DNA of 64,000 nucleotides from Candidatus Rifleibacterium amylolyticum (GTDB lineage Bacteria > Muiribacteriota > Ozemobacteria > Ozemobacterales > Ozemobacteraceae), in the NCBI GenBank assembly GCA_009917695.1, contig JAACJG010000004.1:147321-211320 (forward strand). The letters are read 5' to 3'. Positions within the stretch are counted from its first letter, which is position 1; every line of letters begins with the position of its first letter. Below are positions 54,820-62,521 of the stretch, one piece after another. The notes below the pieces were generated by a model that worked only from the letters and a program-made list of their open reading frames with translations, did no database searches and was not told the origin of the DNA. Made by a program: the position numbers and the translations under genes.

Positions 54820-55375
54820 TGAAAGCCCTCCTTGCCAGCAGTTCGAACTGGTTGGTCTCATTATACTCCCCGCTGGGCACTTTCCATTTTACCAGCAGTT
54901 TTATATCGGCTAATCGGCACTCTCCAGCGGTATCTGGAAAGACTTCGGCAATAGTCATGTTTTTTGGCGCACCTATGGTAGCGGCGACATTGCTTTCCTG
55001 GCCGCTTCCGCCGGCACAACCCATGGGGTCGTGGAAGGTGAACTGGGGAATTGAGAAAGATAACTCAGTGCTTGAGAATGGATATACTGTATACTCACCG
55101 GAAAAGGTGTTGCCCTTGAACTCGTAATCAGCTCCAAACGACCAGGGTTGGGCGGCTCCAGCTCCACTGAGCAGGTTGTCGCGGCTGATTACATACATCA
55201 GGCGGTTCATTTCTTCTTTGGCGAGGTTGGCTGCGATTCCTTCCGCGTCCTGTTCGCGGGTTCCGCGGTTGGTGTATTGTAACAGACCAAAGATGGGAAG
55301 AACGACGAATGCCAGAATGCCTACCGCGATCATCAACTCGGTGAGCGTTACCCCGGAATTACATCGTTTTGTCAT
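54806..55375 (-). CDS. PilV/GspI-type minor pseudopilin, cluster B
   Basis: A 189-aa protein with a short basic leader (MTKRCNSG) cut before VTLTELMIAVGILAFVVLPI, a standard prepilin signal with Glu at position 5. IAANLAKEEMNRLMYVISRD follows as in GspI/PilV, then a beta domain with three Cys. The ATG lies one base after the stop of the gene before it. Confidence 0.85.
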   Translation of the reverse strand: MTKRCNSGVTLTELMIAVGILAFVVLPIFGLLQYTNRGTREQDAEGIAANLAKEEMNRLMYVISRDNLLSGAGAAQPWSFGADYEFKGNTFSGEYTVYPFSSTELSFSIPQFTFHDPMGCAGGSGQESNVAATIGAPKNMTIAEVFPDTAGECRLADIKLLVKWKVPSGEYNETNQFELLARRAFIDKE

Positions 55376-55376
55376 A

Positions 55377-56024
55377 TCATCTGTTTACCTTTACCTCTAT
55401 CTTTGCGCCTGTCTCGGCTATGACATGGGCAAATTCGTAGTTGGCCTTGTCTGGGTGTTCCACTCTAACCTCAAGCGTTACCAGACTGCCGGCTGATATG
55501 TTGTCAGGATCAAAGTTTTCCAGCCTGATTTTTATGCTTGCCACATCTGATATGACTGTTTTGTTGCTGTATGTTTGCTCTTTGTTCTGTGGGTCTGATC
55601 CATCTTCCAGGGCTTTTGTATAAACAATGCTGCCATTTTCGAGCTTGAGCGTACACTTGAATTTCGCCCCGGGGCTGTTTGCCGCTGGATCGCTTACATA
55701 TGGGAGACAGATATACCAGTCGGCAATATCGCCGCTGCCGGTGAGTTCTTCTGCCGAAGTCAGGTTGAATTCAAATCCGGCTTCGGTAATGTCTGTTCCA
55801 CCTAGACTGACTGTTGTCAACGCGGTCGCTTTCTGCATTTCTTCGCGGATAAAGGTTAGTGCATTGCGCAGTTTGTTCTGGGTCGATAAAGACCAGTTGC
55901 CCTTCTGGAAGGATCTGGAGAAGCCGACAAAGACCTTGTAGCCAATCACCAGCACCAGCGAAAGTACTGCTGCTGCGATCAGGATTTCCACCAAAGTAAA
56001 TCCAGACTTTTTCGGGGTTCTCAT
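55377..56024 (-). CDS. PilW/GspJ-type minor pseudopilin, cluster B
   Basis: I choose ATG 56024 (MRTPKKSG, then FTLVEILIAAAVLSLVLVIG), a textbook prepilin leader with Glu at position 5; an ATG at 56051 is possible. LRNALTFIREEMQKATALTT is typical of GspJ/PilW. The 215-aa product leads the cluster of four. No Shine-Dalgarno is seen, and an extended -10 promoter ends seven bases before the ATG, so its mRNA may be leaderless. Confidence 0.85.
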   Translation of the reverse strand: MRTPKKSGFTLVEILIAAAVLSLVLVIGYKVFVGFSRSFQKGNWSLSTQNKLRNALTFIREEMQKATALTTVSLGGTDITEAGFEFNLTSAEELTGSGDIADWYICLPYVSDPAANSPGAKFKCTLKLENGSIVYTKALEDGSDPQNKEQTYSNKTVISDVASIKIRLENFDPDNISAGSLVTLEVRVEHPDKANYEFAHVIAETGAKIEVKVNR

Positions 56025-56031
56025 ATACTTA

Positions 56032-56040
56032 AGTATAGCA
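56032..56040 (-). promoter_or_regulatory. Extended -10 promoter of pseudopilin cluster B
   Basis: TGCTATACT on the minus strand, with no recognisable -35. The next seven bases lead straight into the ATG at 56024. Confidence 0.5.
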
Positions 56041-56142
56041 TACAGATTCATGTAATACTACAGTACATGTGCACGAAGAGTGTACAAAAAAGCGATTGTA
56101 ATTTTTCAGCAACACCTGTCGGTTTCAAAAAAATGCTTTCTG

Positions 56143-57247
56143 TCAGCTGTTGCTGATAATCTCTTCGACATTCTGGCCGGTGAGAATGCTGATAACTTCA
56201 GCGATTGGTCGTTTGTCGGGGCCTGCCGCCGCCTTGATCATCGCGTCCAGAACCGCGATGCCATTCTCTCCGTAGGCTTTGAATGTTCTTACCAGAAGAT
56301 TCTTTCTGATTGCATATTTCTCGGTCTGGTAGAGGTTGAACAATTTCGGGACAATTTTTTCAGCCTGCATTGGCATACGCCCGAAAGACTGAACGGCCCG
56401 GTAAGAAATGCGAATGTCGTTGTGGTCGAGCAATCGATAGAGGTCGGCTACGCAGGCCTCTGCGCCGGGCAGACCAATTTTGTCAAGCGCTTCGAGAGTT
56501 GCGTATACTGTTTCTATACTCCCATTTGCCATCAGGCTGGAGAACTTGGCCATGACCTCTGGAAATGGCTGTTGAATGACGCCGATACGCCAGAGAATGC
56601 TGTGTTTCTTTTCTTCGTCTGTTTCTCTGTCATACTCGCTGATGAGTTTGCTTACCTTTGCTCTGGCTTCAACTATATCGAGGGGATCGCCTGATGGGTC
56701 GGCTTCATAGATCTGCACGGGCTCGAACTCAGGTTCGGCAATCGCGACGACATAGGGTTTGCCGCTGTCTGTAGCAGCATTTGTCGGGTCTGTGCCATTG
56801 CCCGGTGTTGGTTTGTCTGCTGCCGCTTTTTCGGCTTCTGCTGCTGCAAGAGCTGCTGCTTCTGCCGCTTCTGCTGCTCTTGTCTGGGCAACGATATCGC
56901 GACATTCCTTCAGCAGATTTCTGGCAGTTTCAGAATGTCTGCCTTCTGGGAAATCTCTCAGGTAGTCTGAAAGCATTTCGTCGGCTTTCGGATAGAGGCC
57001 GGCATAAAAATTGTATGCGCCAAGGTAGAACTGAATCTCTGGCTGATTGGCGTTTTCGTTAAAATACTTGAGGCCATTATTTATGAAGCCGTAATCGCGG
57101 GAAAGAATGCTGCGATCGAGTTCGACTGCCTGAATAAAAAGTTGGTAAGCTTCGAGATAATCTTTGAATGAATGCTTGTAGCGAGCGTTGATAAGGAGAT
57201 TGCGCGCCCTGCTCTGTGCATCGGCATCATTGCTTTCGATTTTTTTT
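56143..57247 (-). CDS. TPR/HEAT-repeat protein, C-terminal part after a frameshift
   Basis: This frame continues the 57227-57586 gene when one base is skipped at an A8 run (57240-57247). It has TPR-like helices (YLEAYQLFIQAVELDRSIL, YLGAYNFYAGLYPKADEML) and an Ala/Glu-rich coiled linker (RAAEAAEAAALAAAEAEKAA). It ends in HEAT-like repeats (PGAEACVADLYRLLDHNDIR, EKIVPKLFNLYQTEKYAIRK, GIAVLDAMIKAAAG) that resemble DUF/HEAT scaffold proteins. It has no convincing start of its own: an ATG at 57324 lies in the shadow of the other frame. Whether the break is real, programmed or a sequencing error cannot be told here. Confidence 0.65.
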
Positions 57248-57586
57248 CTTAGGATTAGACTTCGCCAGTTCCTGAAGGCGGTTGATGCGTGTGGCCAGGC
57301 CTTCAATTCCTGTCTGGAGCTCACTGGCGCGCATAAAGGCTTTTAAAGCCTGTTCGTAATCGTTGTCGGCCTCGTAAACATAGCCAAGGGCCAGCCAGAG
57401 TTTGTAGGAATTTCTATCAGTCTTGAGACTTTGTGCCAGAAGCCCTTTAGCCGCGGCATAATCTTTTTGCTTGATCAGCTCCTGGACCTGGGTCAGAACT
57501 GCCGAATTATCTGCTGCAAAAACAGCGAAGCTTGAAAGAACTAAGACAGACACAAAAAAGACGACAAAGAATCTGTTAGCTCTCAT
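57227..57586 (-). CDS. TPR/HEAT-repeat protein, N-terminal part
   Basis: A signal peptide (MRANRFFVVFFVSVLVLSSF, then AVFAA) leads into TPR-like helices: LIKQKDYAAAKGLLAQSLKT and LWLALGYVYEADNDYEQALK. The frame ends soon after an A8 run in NPKKKNRKQ. In the next frame the same bases continue as KKIESNDADAQSRARNLL, which extends the repeats smoothly. The natural product is probably one secreted protein of about 480 aa spanning 57586-56143. AGGA lies eight bases before the ATG. Confidence 0.7.
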   Translation of the reverse strand: MRANRFFVVFFVSVLVLSSFAVFAADNSAVLTQVQELIKQKDYAAAKGLLAQSLKTDRNSYKLWLALGYVYEADNDYEQALKAFMRASELQTGIEGLATRINRLQELAKSNPKKKNRKQ

Positions 57587-57632
57587 TCTGTTGTCCTACT
57601 CTTGAAAATATGGGTTTACAAGGCAAAAACAA

Positions 57633-57704
57633 AGCGGGAGACGGGACTCGAACCCGCAACCACCTGCTTGGAAGGCAGGGACTCTACCATTGAGTTACTC
57701 CCGC
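57633..57704 (-). tRNA. tRNA-Gly (anticodon UCC)
   Basis: The acceptor arm is GCGGGAG / CTCCCGC; the anticodon loop CTTCCAA sits between CCTGC and GCAGG stems; the T-arm is GCGGG-TTCGAGT-CCCGT. No CCA is encoded. It lies 20 bases outside the left repeat of the island. Confidence 0.95.
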
Positions 57705-57723
57705 AAAACGCCCTTATAAAGAG

Positions 57724-57750
57724 GAGTGCGAAGGGCGGGACTTGAGCCCG
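57724..57750 (+). repeat. Left attachment repeat of the island
   Basis: GAGTGCGAAGGGCGGGACTT and seven more bases copy the 3' end of tRNA-Leu at 62347-62373 with one A-to-G change. The copy stops being tRNA-like right after, as expected for an att remnant. Confidence 0.85.
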
Positions 57751-57842
57751 AAAACGGGTCAATCCCAGAGCGCTTCGAACCGCTGCTCATCAGTGGGTCA
57801 CAGATTATAGGCTATCATAAAAAAGCATAAATTTCAATAAAA

Positions 57843-57862
57843 ATCGTGTCACAAATCGTGTC
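57843..57862 (+). repeat. Candidate integrase arm site, left
   Basis: ATCGTGTCACAAATCGTGTC, matching 18 of 20 bases of the site at 62281-62300; each holds two copies of CGTGTC. It lies about 90 bases inside the left att repeat. Confidence 0.6.
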
Positions 57863-57916
57863 GCAGTTTCGCCATTCGTTCACCGAAAATTCGTCGTTAA
57901 TTTGCCGTTTTCTTCT

Positions 57917-58216
57917 CTATTCATTCGCCTGAAGAACGCCATATTCTTTTAGCCTGGCAATAAAATCAGCCTGGCTCATCGGACAGTTCCAAAGATCTCT
58001 GACCTCGCCGTTCGTCTTGAGCTTCAACTCGCGCTTGGCAGCAACCAGAAGACTGTCGTCGAAGTCTTTCATTTTCGAAGATCGAGAAAAAACAATATAG
58101 GCGCACGTTCTTTTGCCGTTGTGGTAAAAAAACCACTTGTTATGATTGCCGCCTTCAATCTGCCTGAAACCTTTTTTTGAAAGGCTTTCTTTGATAACGT
58201 CAATCGCCGTTGCCAT
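57917..58216 (-). CDS. HicA-like protein of the island cassette
   Basis: A 99-aa protein. KKGFRQIEGGNHNKWFFYHN resembles the start of HicA-type mRNA interferases and relatives, where a His follows the first strand. DFDDSLLVAAKRELKLKTNG and LWNCPMSQADFIARLKEYG follow as helices. The match is at the level of pattern only. The ATG overlaps the stop of the HicB-like gene by one base (TAATG). If it is a toxin the preceding gene would be the antitoxin. Confidence 0.5.
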   Translation of the reverse strand: MATAIDVIKESLSKKGFRQIEGGNHNKWFFYHNGKRTCAYIVFSRSSKMKDFDDSLLVAAKRELKLKTNGEVRDLWNCPMSQADFIARLKEYGVLQANE

Positions 58217-58674
58217 TACTGTTTTATAATCCTGTCGAAAAGCGCCTTGATGCGAACCGCGTCGCCGGTCAACTCTTCTATACGGGATCCGACGTACAGA
58301 TCGAGCATCTCTTCGAAAATCTCACAAAAGTTCTGTTGCGATTCTTCCTGAGTGCCACCATAACTGTGAACGTCAAGATCTTCATTGCTCGTGATGAAAT
58401 AGTTGCCAGAAATAACCGTATCAACGCGCAGCGGCCAGCTCAAATCAACCTTGCCACGCCTCAAATGTAGTTCGTTTATAAATTCAGTTTTCACCGGCCA
58501 GAGCGAACCTTCCGTGTTTTCGATTTTTAACGGCGTCAATGAAATATTACCACGAAAAATCTTTGTTTGCCAGGAGGGAGCTTTATTGCTTCGACTGGAA
58601 GATTTCTTTCCAACCGGAGCGACCGACGGCGTGCCATAAACTTCTTTCCTCGCATAAGTTTTAAGCGTGATCAT
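58216..58674 (-). CDS. HicB-like protein of the island cassette
   Basis: A 152-aa protein. Near residue 90, YFITSNEDLDVHSYGGTQEE followed by SQQNFCEIFEEMLDLY resembles the HicB-type 'strand-loop-G-T/S-EEA-N-helix' unit, seen in antitoxins paired with HicA. The first 45 residues are basic and Ser-rich. It overlaps its neighbours by four bases (upstream ATGA) and one base (downstream), so all three genes are strictly coupled. Confidence 0.5.
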   Translation of the reverse strand: MITLKTYARKEVYGTPSVAPVGKKSSSRSNKAPSWQTKIFRGNISLTPLKIENTEGSLWPVKTEFINELHLRRGKVDLSWPLRVDTVISGNYFITSNEDLDVHSYGGTQEESQQNFCEIFEEMLDLYVGSRIEELTGDAVRIKALFDRIIKQ

Positions 58675-58949
58675 TTTGCATTGATCCTCAAAAAATCTGC
58701 GTAGACACGATTGACTGTCTGGACGAATTCTTCCATGCTTTTGTGTGACAGCACGACTTTCGCTACAGTAGTTATCGGAATATCCTCGCCGCCGGCGCGC
58801 AATCTTTCTGAGGCGACAATGCCGTCGACCTGATTGAATTCCAAGGTGAATTCGTATGGGTTGAAAGTTACCAAGTGATGATTTGAATAAGATGCCAGCA
58901 GTTCCTCGCGGTTCACTACCCGCATATCTACCTGTTTCGCTTTGGTCAT
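58671..58949 (-). CDS. DUF3467-like protein of the island cassette
   Basis: A 92-aa protein. YSNHHLVTFNPYEFTLEFNQ followed by a loop and TTVAKVVLSHKSMEEFVQTV fits DUF3467 (NH-lIT-s-yEF-LdF ... akvvLSp ... fl..L). The role of that family is unknown. First gene of the three-gene cassette, behind AGAGG and a fair promoter. Confidence 0.6.
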   Translation of the reverse strand: MTKAKQVDMRVVNREELLASYSNHHLVTFNPYEFTLEFNQVDGIVASERLRAGGEDIPITTVAKVVLSHKSMEEFVQTVNRVYADFLRINAK

Positions 58950-58973
58950 GGATACCTCTTTGTCATAGCTGAT

Positions 58974-59003
58974 ATATTACTTATCGGTCGGGCACACTGC
59001 CAA
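58974..59003 (-). promoter_or_regulatory. Promoter of the three-gene cassette
   Basis: TTGGCA, 18 bases, TAATAT on the minus strand, about 25 bases before the start at 58949. Confidence 0.55.
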
Positions 59004-59049
59004 GTTAAGGCGAAGTGGCGGCCGGGGGAATCAAACAACTCAAATCTAC

Positions 59050-59784
59050 TCATGGCTCGTTTTCTTTGGGGATCGGGCTTTGGAGTTGTTTATACTCGAG
59101 ATAAAAGAGGATGGACCATCCGACAATGGGAATAGCGAGCAAAATAAAACCTATAATAAAGCCTGTTTTCAGTCGCACGATTAAAGCGAGAAGAAACGCG
59201 ACAGAGGCAAATTGAAAAATTGCCGCTAAAATTTTGCGGCCTTGGTCTGACGTCTTTTGTTTGTCTATTGAGTCTTCTTTATTTTTCGCCATTGCGTACC
59301 CTTTTGCGAACTCGCTCTTCAAGTATTCTTTTTGATCATCTGGGAGAGTTAACCATCGATCAGAATTTTGCAGCTTGATCAAATTGTTCTTGATTGTCTC
59401 TGAATCAAACCCCGGTTGCCCTTCTTGTTGCGGATAGATTATTTCGCCTATCGGTCTGCTGTTCCAGTCGGCAAAAACGTCGCACATTTTTACGACCCAC
59501 GAAGCAAAATGAAATCCCAGAAAGAGAGAGAGAAGCAACGCGATCGTCAGTAAGTGCCCCGCCGGAGTTTTGCGTTTCGGATACTTAGGCTTCGCACCTA
59601 TGCTATTTTTGATTAAGTCTGACTCCGCTAGGGATTCAAGTTGAGAGGCTCTGGCTTTAACGTATTTGGCCTCTGCCTTGTTTTTGTCGCCGTCAGCCTC
59701 GGCAAAACATTTAGCCCACAAGCCCTTGTTTGTAATTCCGTTCTCTATTTCTTCGAATGCCGCCTGATAAAATTTATCGTTCAT
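59050..59784 (-). CDS. Island membrane protein with four hydrophobic segments
   Basis: A 244-aa protein. The N-terminus (YQAAFEEIENGITNKGLWAK, then ADGDKNKAEAKYVKARASQL) is a short motif common before membrane segments in many small bacterial proteins. The helices are at about 75-95 (LLTIALLLSLFLGFHFASW), 188-206 (ILAAIFQFASVAFLLALIV) and 210-232 (GFIIGFILLAIPIVGWSILF), some of them split. A soluble segment rich in charges lies between. Function unknown. It ends three bases before the next gene upstream begins. Confidence 0.55.
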   Translation of the reverse strand: MNDKFYQAAFEEIENGITNKGLWAKCFAEADGDKNKAEAKYVKARASQLESLAESDLIKNSIGAKPKYPKRKTPAGHLLTIALLLSLFLGFHFASWVVKMCDVFADWNSRPIGEIIYPQQEGQPGFDSETIKNNLIKLQNSDRWLTLPDDQKEYLKSEFAKGYAMAKNKEDSIDKQKTSDQGRKILAAIFQFASVAFLLALIVRLKTGFIIGFILLAIPIVGWSILFYLEYKQLQSPIPKENEP

Positions 59785-59786
59785 GG

Positions 59787-60485
59787 TTAAGGCTTTTTAT
59801 TTCCTTCTACGGTTTTGTTTCCCCACGCGGAGAGATGAAGTATTACGTCTTTTGAACTCACCTCTGTGGCGAGATCTACGAATGTAGACAGTGTGAGCAT
59901 TTTATTGCCGATAAGCATCGTGTTTGACCCATAGTAATAATTCTTTGACATAACATTTTTTGTCGTTTCATCCGGAATCTCATACTCGAGAAGCCAGAGG
60001 CAAATCGCACTCGATTCTGATACAACCGTGTCGATTGGGAATATATTTTGAATCGAACAAACTCTGCCCAGGCAGGTGTCGTTGATTAATGTGTTTTTCG
60101 GAATGACTTGTGAAAAATCTTTGTTCAGGTTCTGAATAAACCTAGAAAATTCGTCATTACTGCCCGGAGCGGGCTTAACGGTTGCCTTAAATCCTATTTT
60201 TGGAATAAAATCGTTCTCCCACAAAAAAGATTCGGTGTGGATATCTGGAATGAAAAACAATCTTAAACTTTTGTCGAAATTTATTTGCTTAAATCTTGGA
60301 TTATCGCTGTTTTTTAAAAACAGTTCTACGAAGCCTTCTAGTGGATATGGAATTGTTATATTGTCAACCTTTAATGCGGGCGGCATCTCTGCAGAAAACG
60401 ACGAAATCGCCAACAACAAGAGAGACGCGACCATGACAGTTCGTTTTTGGGAAAGAACATTAAGCAATACTGATCGGTTTTTCAC
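59787..60485 (-). CDS. Island secreted protein, function unknown
   Basis: A 232-aa protein with a hydrophobic N-terminus (TVMVASLLLLAISSFSAEMP) that looks like a signal peptide cut after SA. It is beta-rich, with two close Cys (DTCLGRVCSI) that could form a disulfide. It sits 21 bases downstream of the repressor gene and directly before the membrane protein gene, so the three may be co-transcribed. No family recognised. Confidence 0.5.
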   Translation of the reverse strand: MKNRSVLLNVLSQKRTVMVASLLLLAISSFSAEMPPALKVDNITIPYPLEGFVELFLKNSDNPRFKQINFDKSLRLFFIPDIHTESFLWENDFIPKIGFKATVKPAPGSNDEFSRFIQNLNKDFSQVIPKNTLINDTCLGRVCSIQNIFPIDTVVSESSAICLWLLEYEIPDETTKNVMSKNYYYGSNTMLIGNKMLTLSTFVDLATEVSSKDVILHLSAWGNKTVEGNKKP

Positions 60486-60506
60486 TAATCCTCTCCTTGT
60501 TATGTT

Positions 60507-61130
60507 TTAAAGCCTTCTGTGCAGCGCGATTACGCTGCCGAGTATTTTTATGTTGCTGTCCGGAGTGAGGAGCCTGGTTTGATACTCCGGATTCTCTGGA
60601 ACGAGTAGTATTGCGCCGTTGTCGCGCTGGAACTTTTTGAGCGTAACATCGCCGTCACTGTTTATCCTGGTGACTACTATCTGCCCATTGTAAGGGTCGG
60701 GGCATGGAGTCACCACAACCACGTCGCCGTCCATGATTCTTGGAACCATTGAGTTGCCGTGAACTTCCAACGCGAAGCAACCGGGCCTGGCATGCTCTGG
60801 CGGTACAACGATTTCGCCTGAATATTCTTCAACCGCCTCGATCGGCACGTCGGCGGGAACCTTGCTGATTACTCGAAGTTTTACCCAGCCGGTCATATCG
60901 TCGAAATTCGCAGGCCTCTCACGCCCAAGCAATTCTTCAGGAGAAACTCCGAGACCCTGCGATAGCTTTACCAGGTTATCGTGTTTGGGTGTGCCTTTTC
61001 CCGATATCCAGCTTGCAAGAGTAGATTGCGGCACCTCGATCAGCTCCGCCAAGGCTTGCTGCGTGAATCCTTTTTTCTTCAACAACTCTTTCAATATTTT
61101 CATAAAACCCATATCACAACAAGATTTCAT
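60507..61130 (-). CDS. XRE-S24 (LexA/cI-like) repressor
   Basis: A 207-aa phage-type repressor. XRE helix-turn-helix at about 20-65 (TQQALAELIEVPQSTLASWI), and a C-terminal S24 domain with HGNSMVPRIMDGDVVVV (catalytic Ser S127) and VTLKKFQRD (Lys). The cleavage region VISKVPADVPIEA aligns with V-x-A-G-x-P of LexA/cI, but the Gly after the scissile Ala is Asp here. The ATG at 61103 is an alternative start. A promoter on its other side is expected at 61131-61427. Confidence 0.8.
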   Translation of the reverse strand: MKSCCDMGFMKILKELLKKKGFTQQALAELIEVPQSTLASWISGKGTPKHDNLVKLSQGLGVSPEELLGRERPANFDDMTGWVKLRVISKVPADVPIEAVEEYSGEIVVPPEHARPGCFALEVHGNSMVPRIMDGDVVVVTPCPDPYNGQIVVTRINSDGDVTLKKFQRDNGAILLVPENPEYQTRLLTPDSNIKILGSVIALHRRL

Positions 61131-61427
61131 ATTGTTTACGAATTTTCGAAAAAAATCTGTTGACTTTTTATTGAAAACTCGATGCGTATAAAGATGTCGA
61201 AATTAAAAGAAACTACAAACGGTTTCTGTTAACGAGATAAAGTTTTAAGTGGAGCAGGCCGCTCAGTCGCCAAACTTAACTAGCCAACTCCAAAGTAGAG
61301 CGTCTAGGCTCAACTTATGCTTATGGTATCACAACCGCGCAGAAATTTCTATCTCCGCTGTATTGAATCCCGAGCTTATTACATGCCCTCACAACGCTTA
61401 TTCTGAACCAATCGTGAGCGAGAATTC
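61131..61427. other. Intergenic region between repressor and integrase remnant
   Basis: AT-rich, with an imperfect inverted repeat (AGAAAC at 61209-61214 and GTTTCT at 61222-61227) that could be a repressor operator. On the plus strand TTGACT (61160) and TATAAA (61187) have a 21-base spacer, too long for a normal promoter. No gene is seen on either strand. Confidence 0.35.
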
Positions 61428-62252
61428 TCAGTTGTGGAAACGACCAGGCACCGGGGAGCGATCCGGCTGCCACTCGCCATAATCTTCAACCAGCACCGCC
61501 GGAATTCTGATCTGATTGGTGGCGTTAAGTCGGTTTTGAGCAGTCTTCTGGTTGCAAACCGTTACTGTTCTCTCGGCCAGGTTGAGATCTGCAGCCATCG
61601 GTAGTTTAATTTCGCCAAGACGACAACCGCTATATGCCGCGAACAGGAAAACGTCATAAAATTCCATGTCAGTCTTCTCGAAGTAGTCAAGCGAGCACTC
61701 ATTTCTTCATTGGAATAGCAGTCCAGGGTTTCTGGCTTAGCTGGTATCTTCTTGATTTTCGGCCAGACTCGAATCGAATCCGCGTCAATAGCTTCTTCTT
61801 CAACCAGGGAGCGAATAATTGCCCGCAGCAAGGCCAGTTCCTCAAAAACAGTTTTCGGGGCTGCGCCTACGTCTGTCCTGGCAATCTTATACTGTTTCAT
61901 GAGCGACGAATTCAACTCGTCGAAAAACCGGATCTTCAGTTTTCGGAAGAATTCGAGAACGTGTTCGATCTGTTGGCGGTATCTCGTCAGCGTCGATTGC
62001 CTGATTTCGGCAGCCTTGTTGTCCAGGTAAAGTTTAACCTGGCTCTCGATTGTTAAATCGCAGGTTGCTTTTTCTTCGAGCGCAGCCGGCCCGTTGAGCG
62101 TGACGGCAGCATCCCATTTTTTCTGGATTTTTTCGGCAATCGCCAGGTCTTTCGTGCCGGTCGATCTGGATCGAGTAAGGCCTCGATCCTGCCAGCGATA
62201 TTCCCACGCGATGATTTTTGCCCGCACGTTTACGGGCAGCAAGCCATGACAT
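61428..62252 (-). pseudogene. Tyrosine recombinase (integrase), frameshifted and truncated
   Basis: The remains read MSWLAARKRAGK, then in another frame IIAWEYRWQDRGLTRSRSTG and TLTRYRQQIEHVLEFFRKLK (SAM-like domain). A third frame then carries MEFYDVFLFAAYSGCRLGEI with the first catalytic Arg. One frameshift is at an A5 run near 62216 and one near 61690. After about 40 more residues it stops (SPVPGRFHN) before the HxLRH and Tyr motifs. The gene lies next to the tRNA-Leu it would have used, but it cannot make an active recombinase. Confidence 0.85.
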
Positions 62253-62280
62253 ATTTTACCCCCACCGCTTCAGTTTTGTC

Positions 62281-62300
62281 ATCGTGTCACGACTCGTGTC
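62281..62300 (+). repeat. Candidate integrase arm site, right
   Basis: ATCGTGTCACGACTCGTGTC, matching the left site at 18 of 20 bases. It lies between the integrase start and the tRNA-Leu repeat, 46 bases inside it. Confidence 0.6.
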
Positions 62301-62346
62301 ATGCCACGGTTTGCAATCTGAATCCCACATCAGCAGCGAGGTTTGA

Positions 62347-62373
62347 GAGTGCGAAGGGCGGGACTTGAACCCG
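62347..62373 (+). repeat. Right attachment repeat of the island (tRNA-Leu 3' end)
   Basis: The 27-bp copy overlaps bases of the acceptor and T-arm of tRNA-Leu, so the tRNA is kept intact after insertion. Its partner is at 57724-57750. Confidence 0.85.
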
Positions 62374-62431
62374 CACGGTGTTAACCACCAGATCCTAAGT
62401 CTGGCGCGTCTGCCAGTTTCGCCACCCTCGC
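62350..62431 (-). tRNA. tRNA-Leu (anticodon UAG)
   Basis: GCGAGGG / CCTTCGC acceptor with a wobble pair, a long variable arm, an anticodon stem CCAGA/TCTGG with loop CTTAGGA (UAG), and a T-arm TGCGGG-TTCAAGT-CCCGC. It is the insertion target of the island. Confidence 0.92.
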
Positions 62432-62521
62432 TTAAGGGTCACAACGGCAATATTTTAGCAGAAACAGGCGGCCAAGGCAATATTTTTTTGCATAGCTCAT
62501 ATAATCTGTTAAGATAACGCC

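Larger units (their letters stand above)
57724..62373 (-). mobile_element. Small genomic island at tRNA-Leu, integrase decayed
   Basis: 27-bp repeats (57724-57750 and 62347-62373, one mismatch) bound 4.6 kb; the right copy is the 3' end of tRNA-Leu. Inside are a broken tyrosine integrase next to the tRNA, an XRE-S24 repressor, envelope proteins and a three-gene cassette. All genes are on the minus strand. Without an active integrase it is probably fixed in place. Confidence 0.85.

Noticed and set aside
61160..61192. Plus-strand TTGACT...TATAAA as a promoter for a divergent gene
   Set aside because: The spacer is 21 bases and no gene follows on that strand; the 61249-61482 frame has no ribosome site and abuts the integrase remnant.
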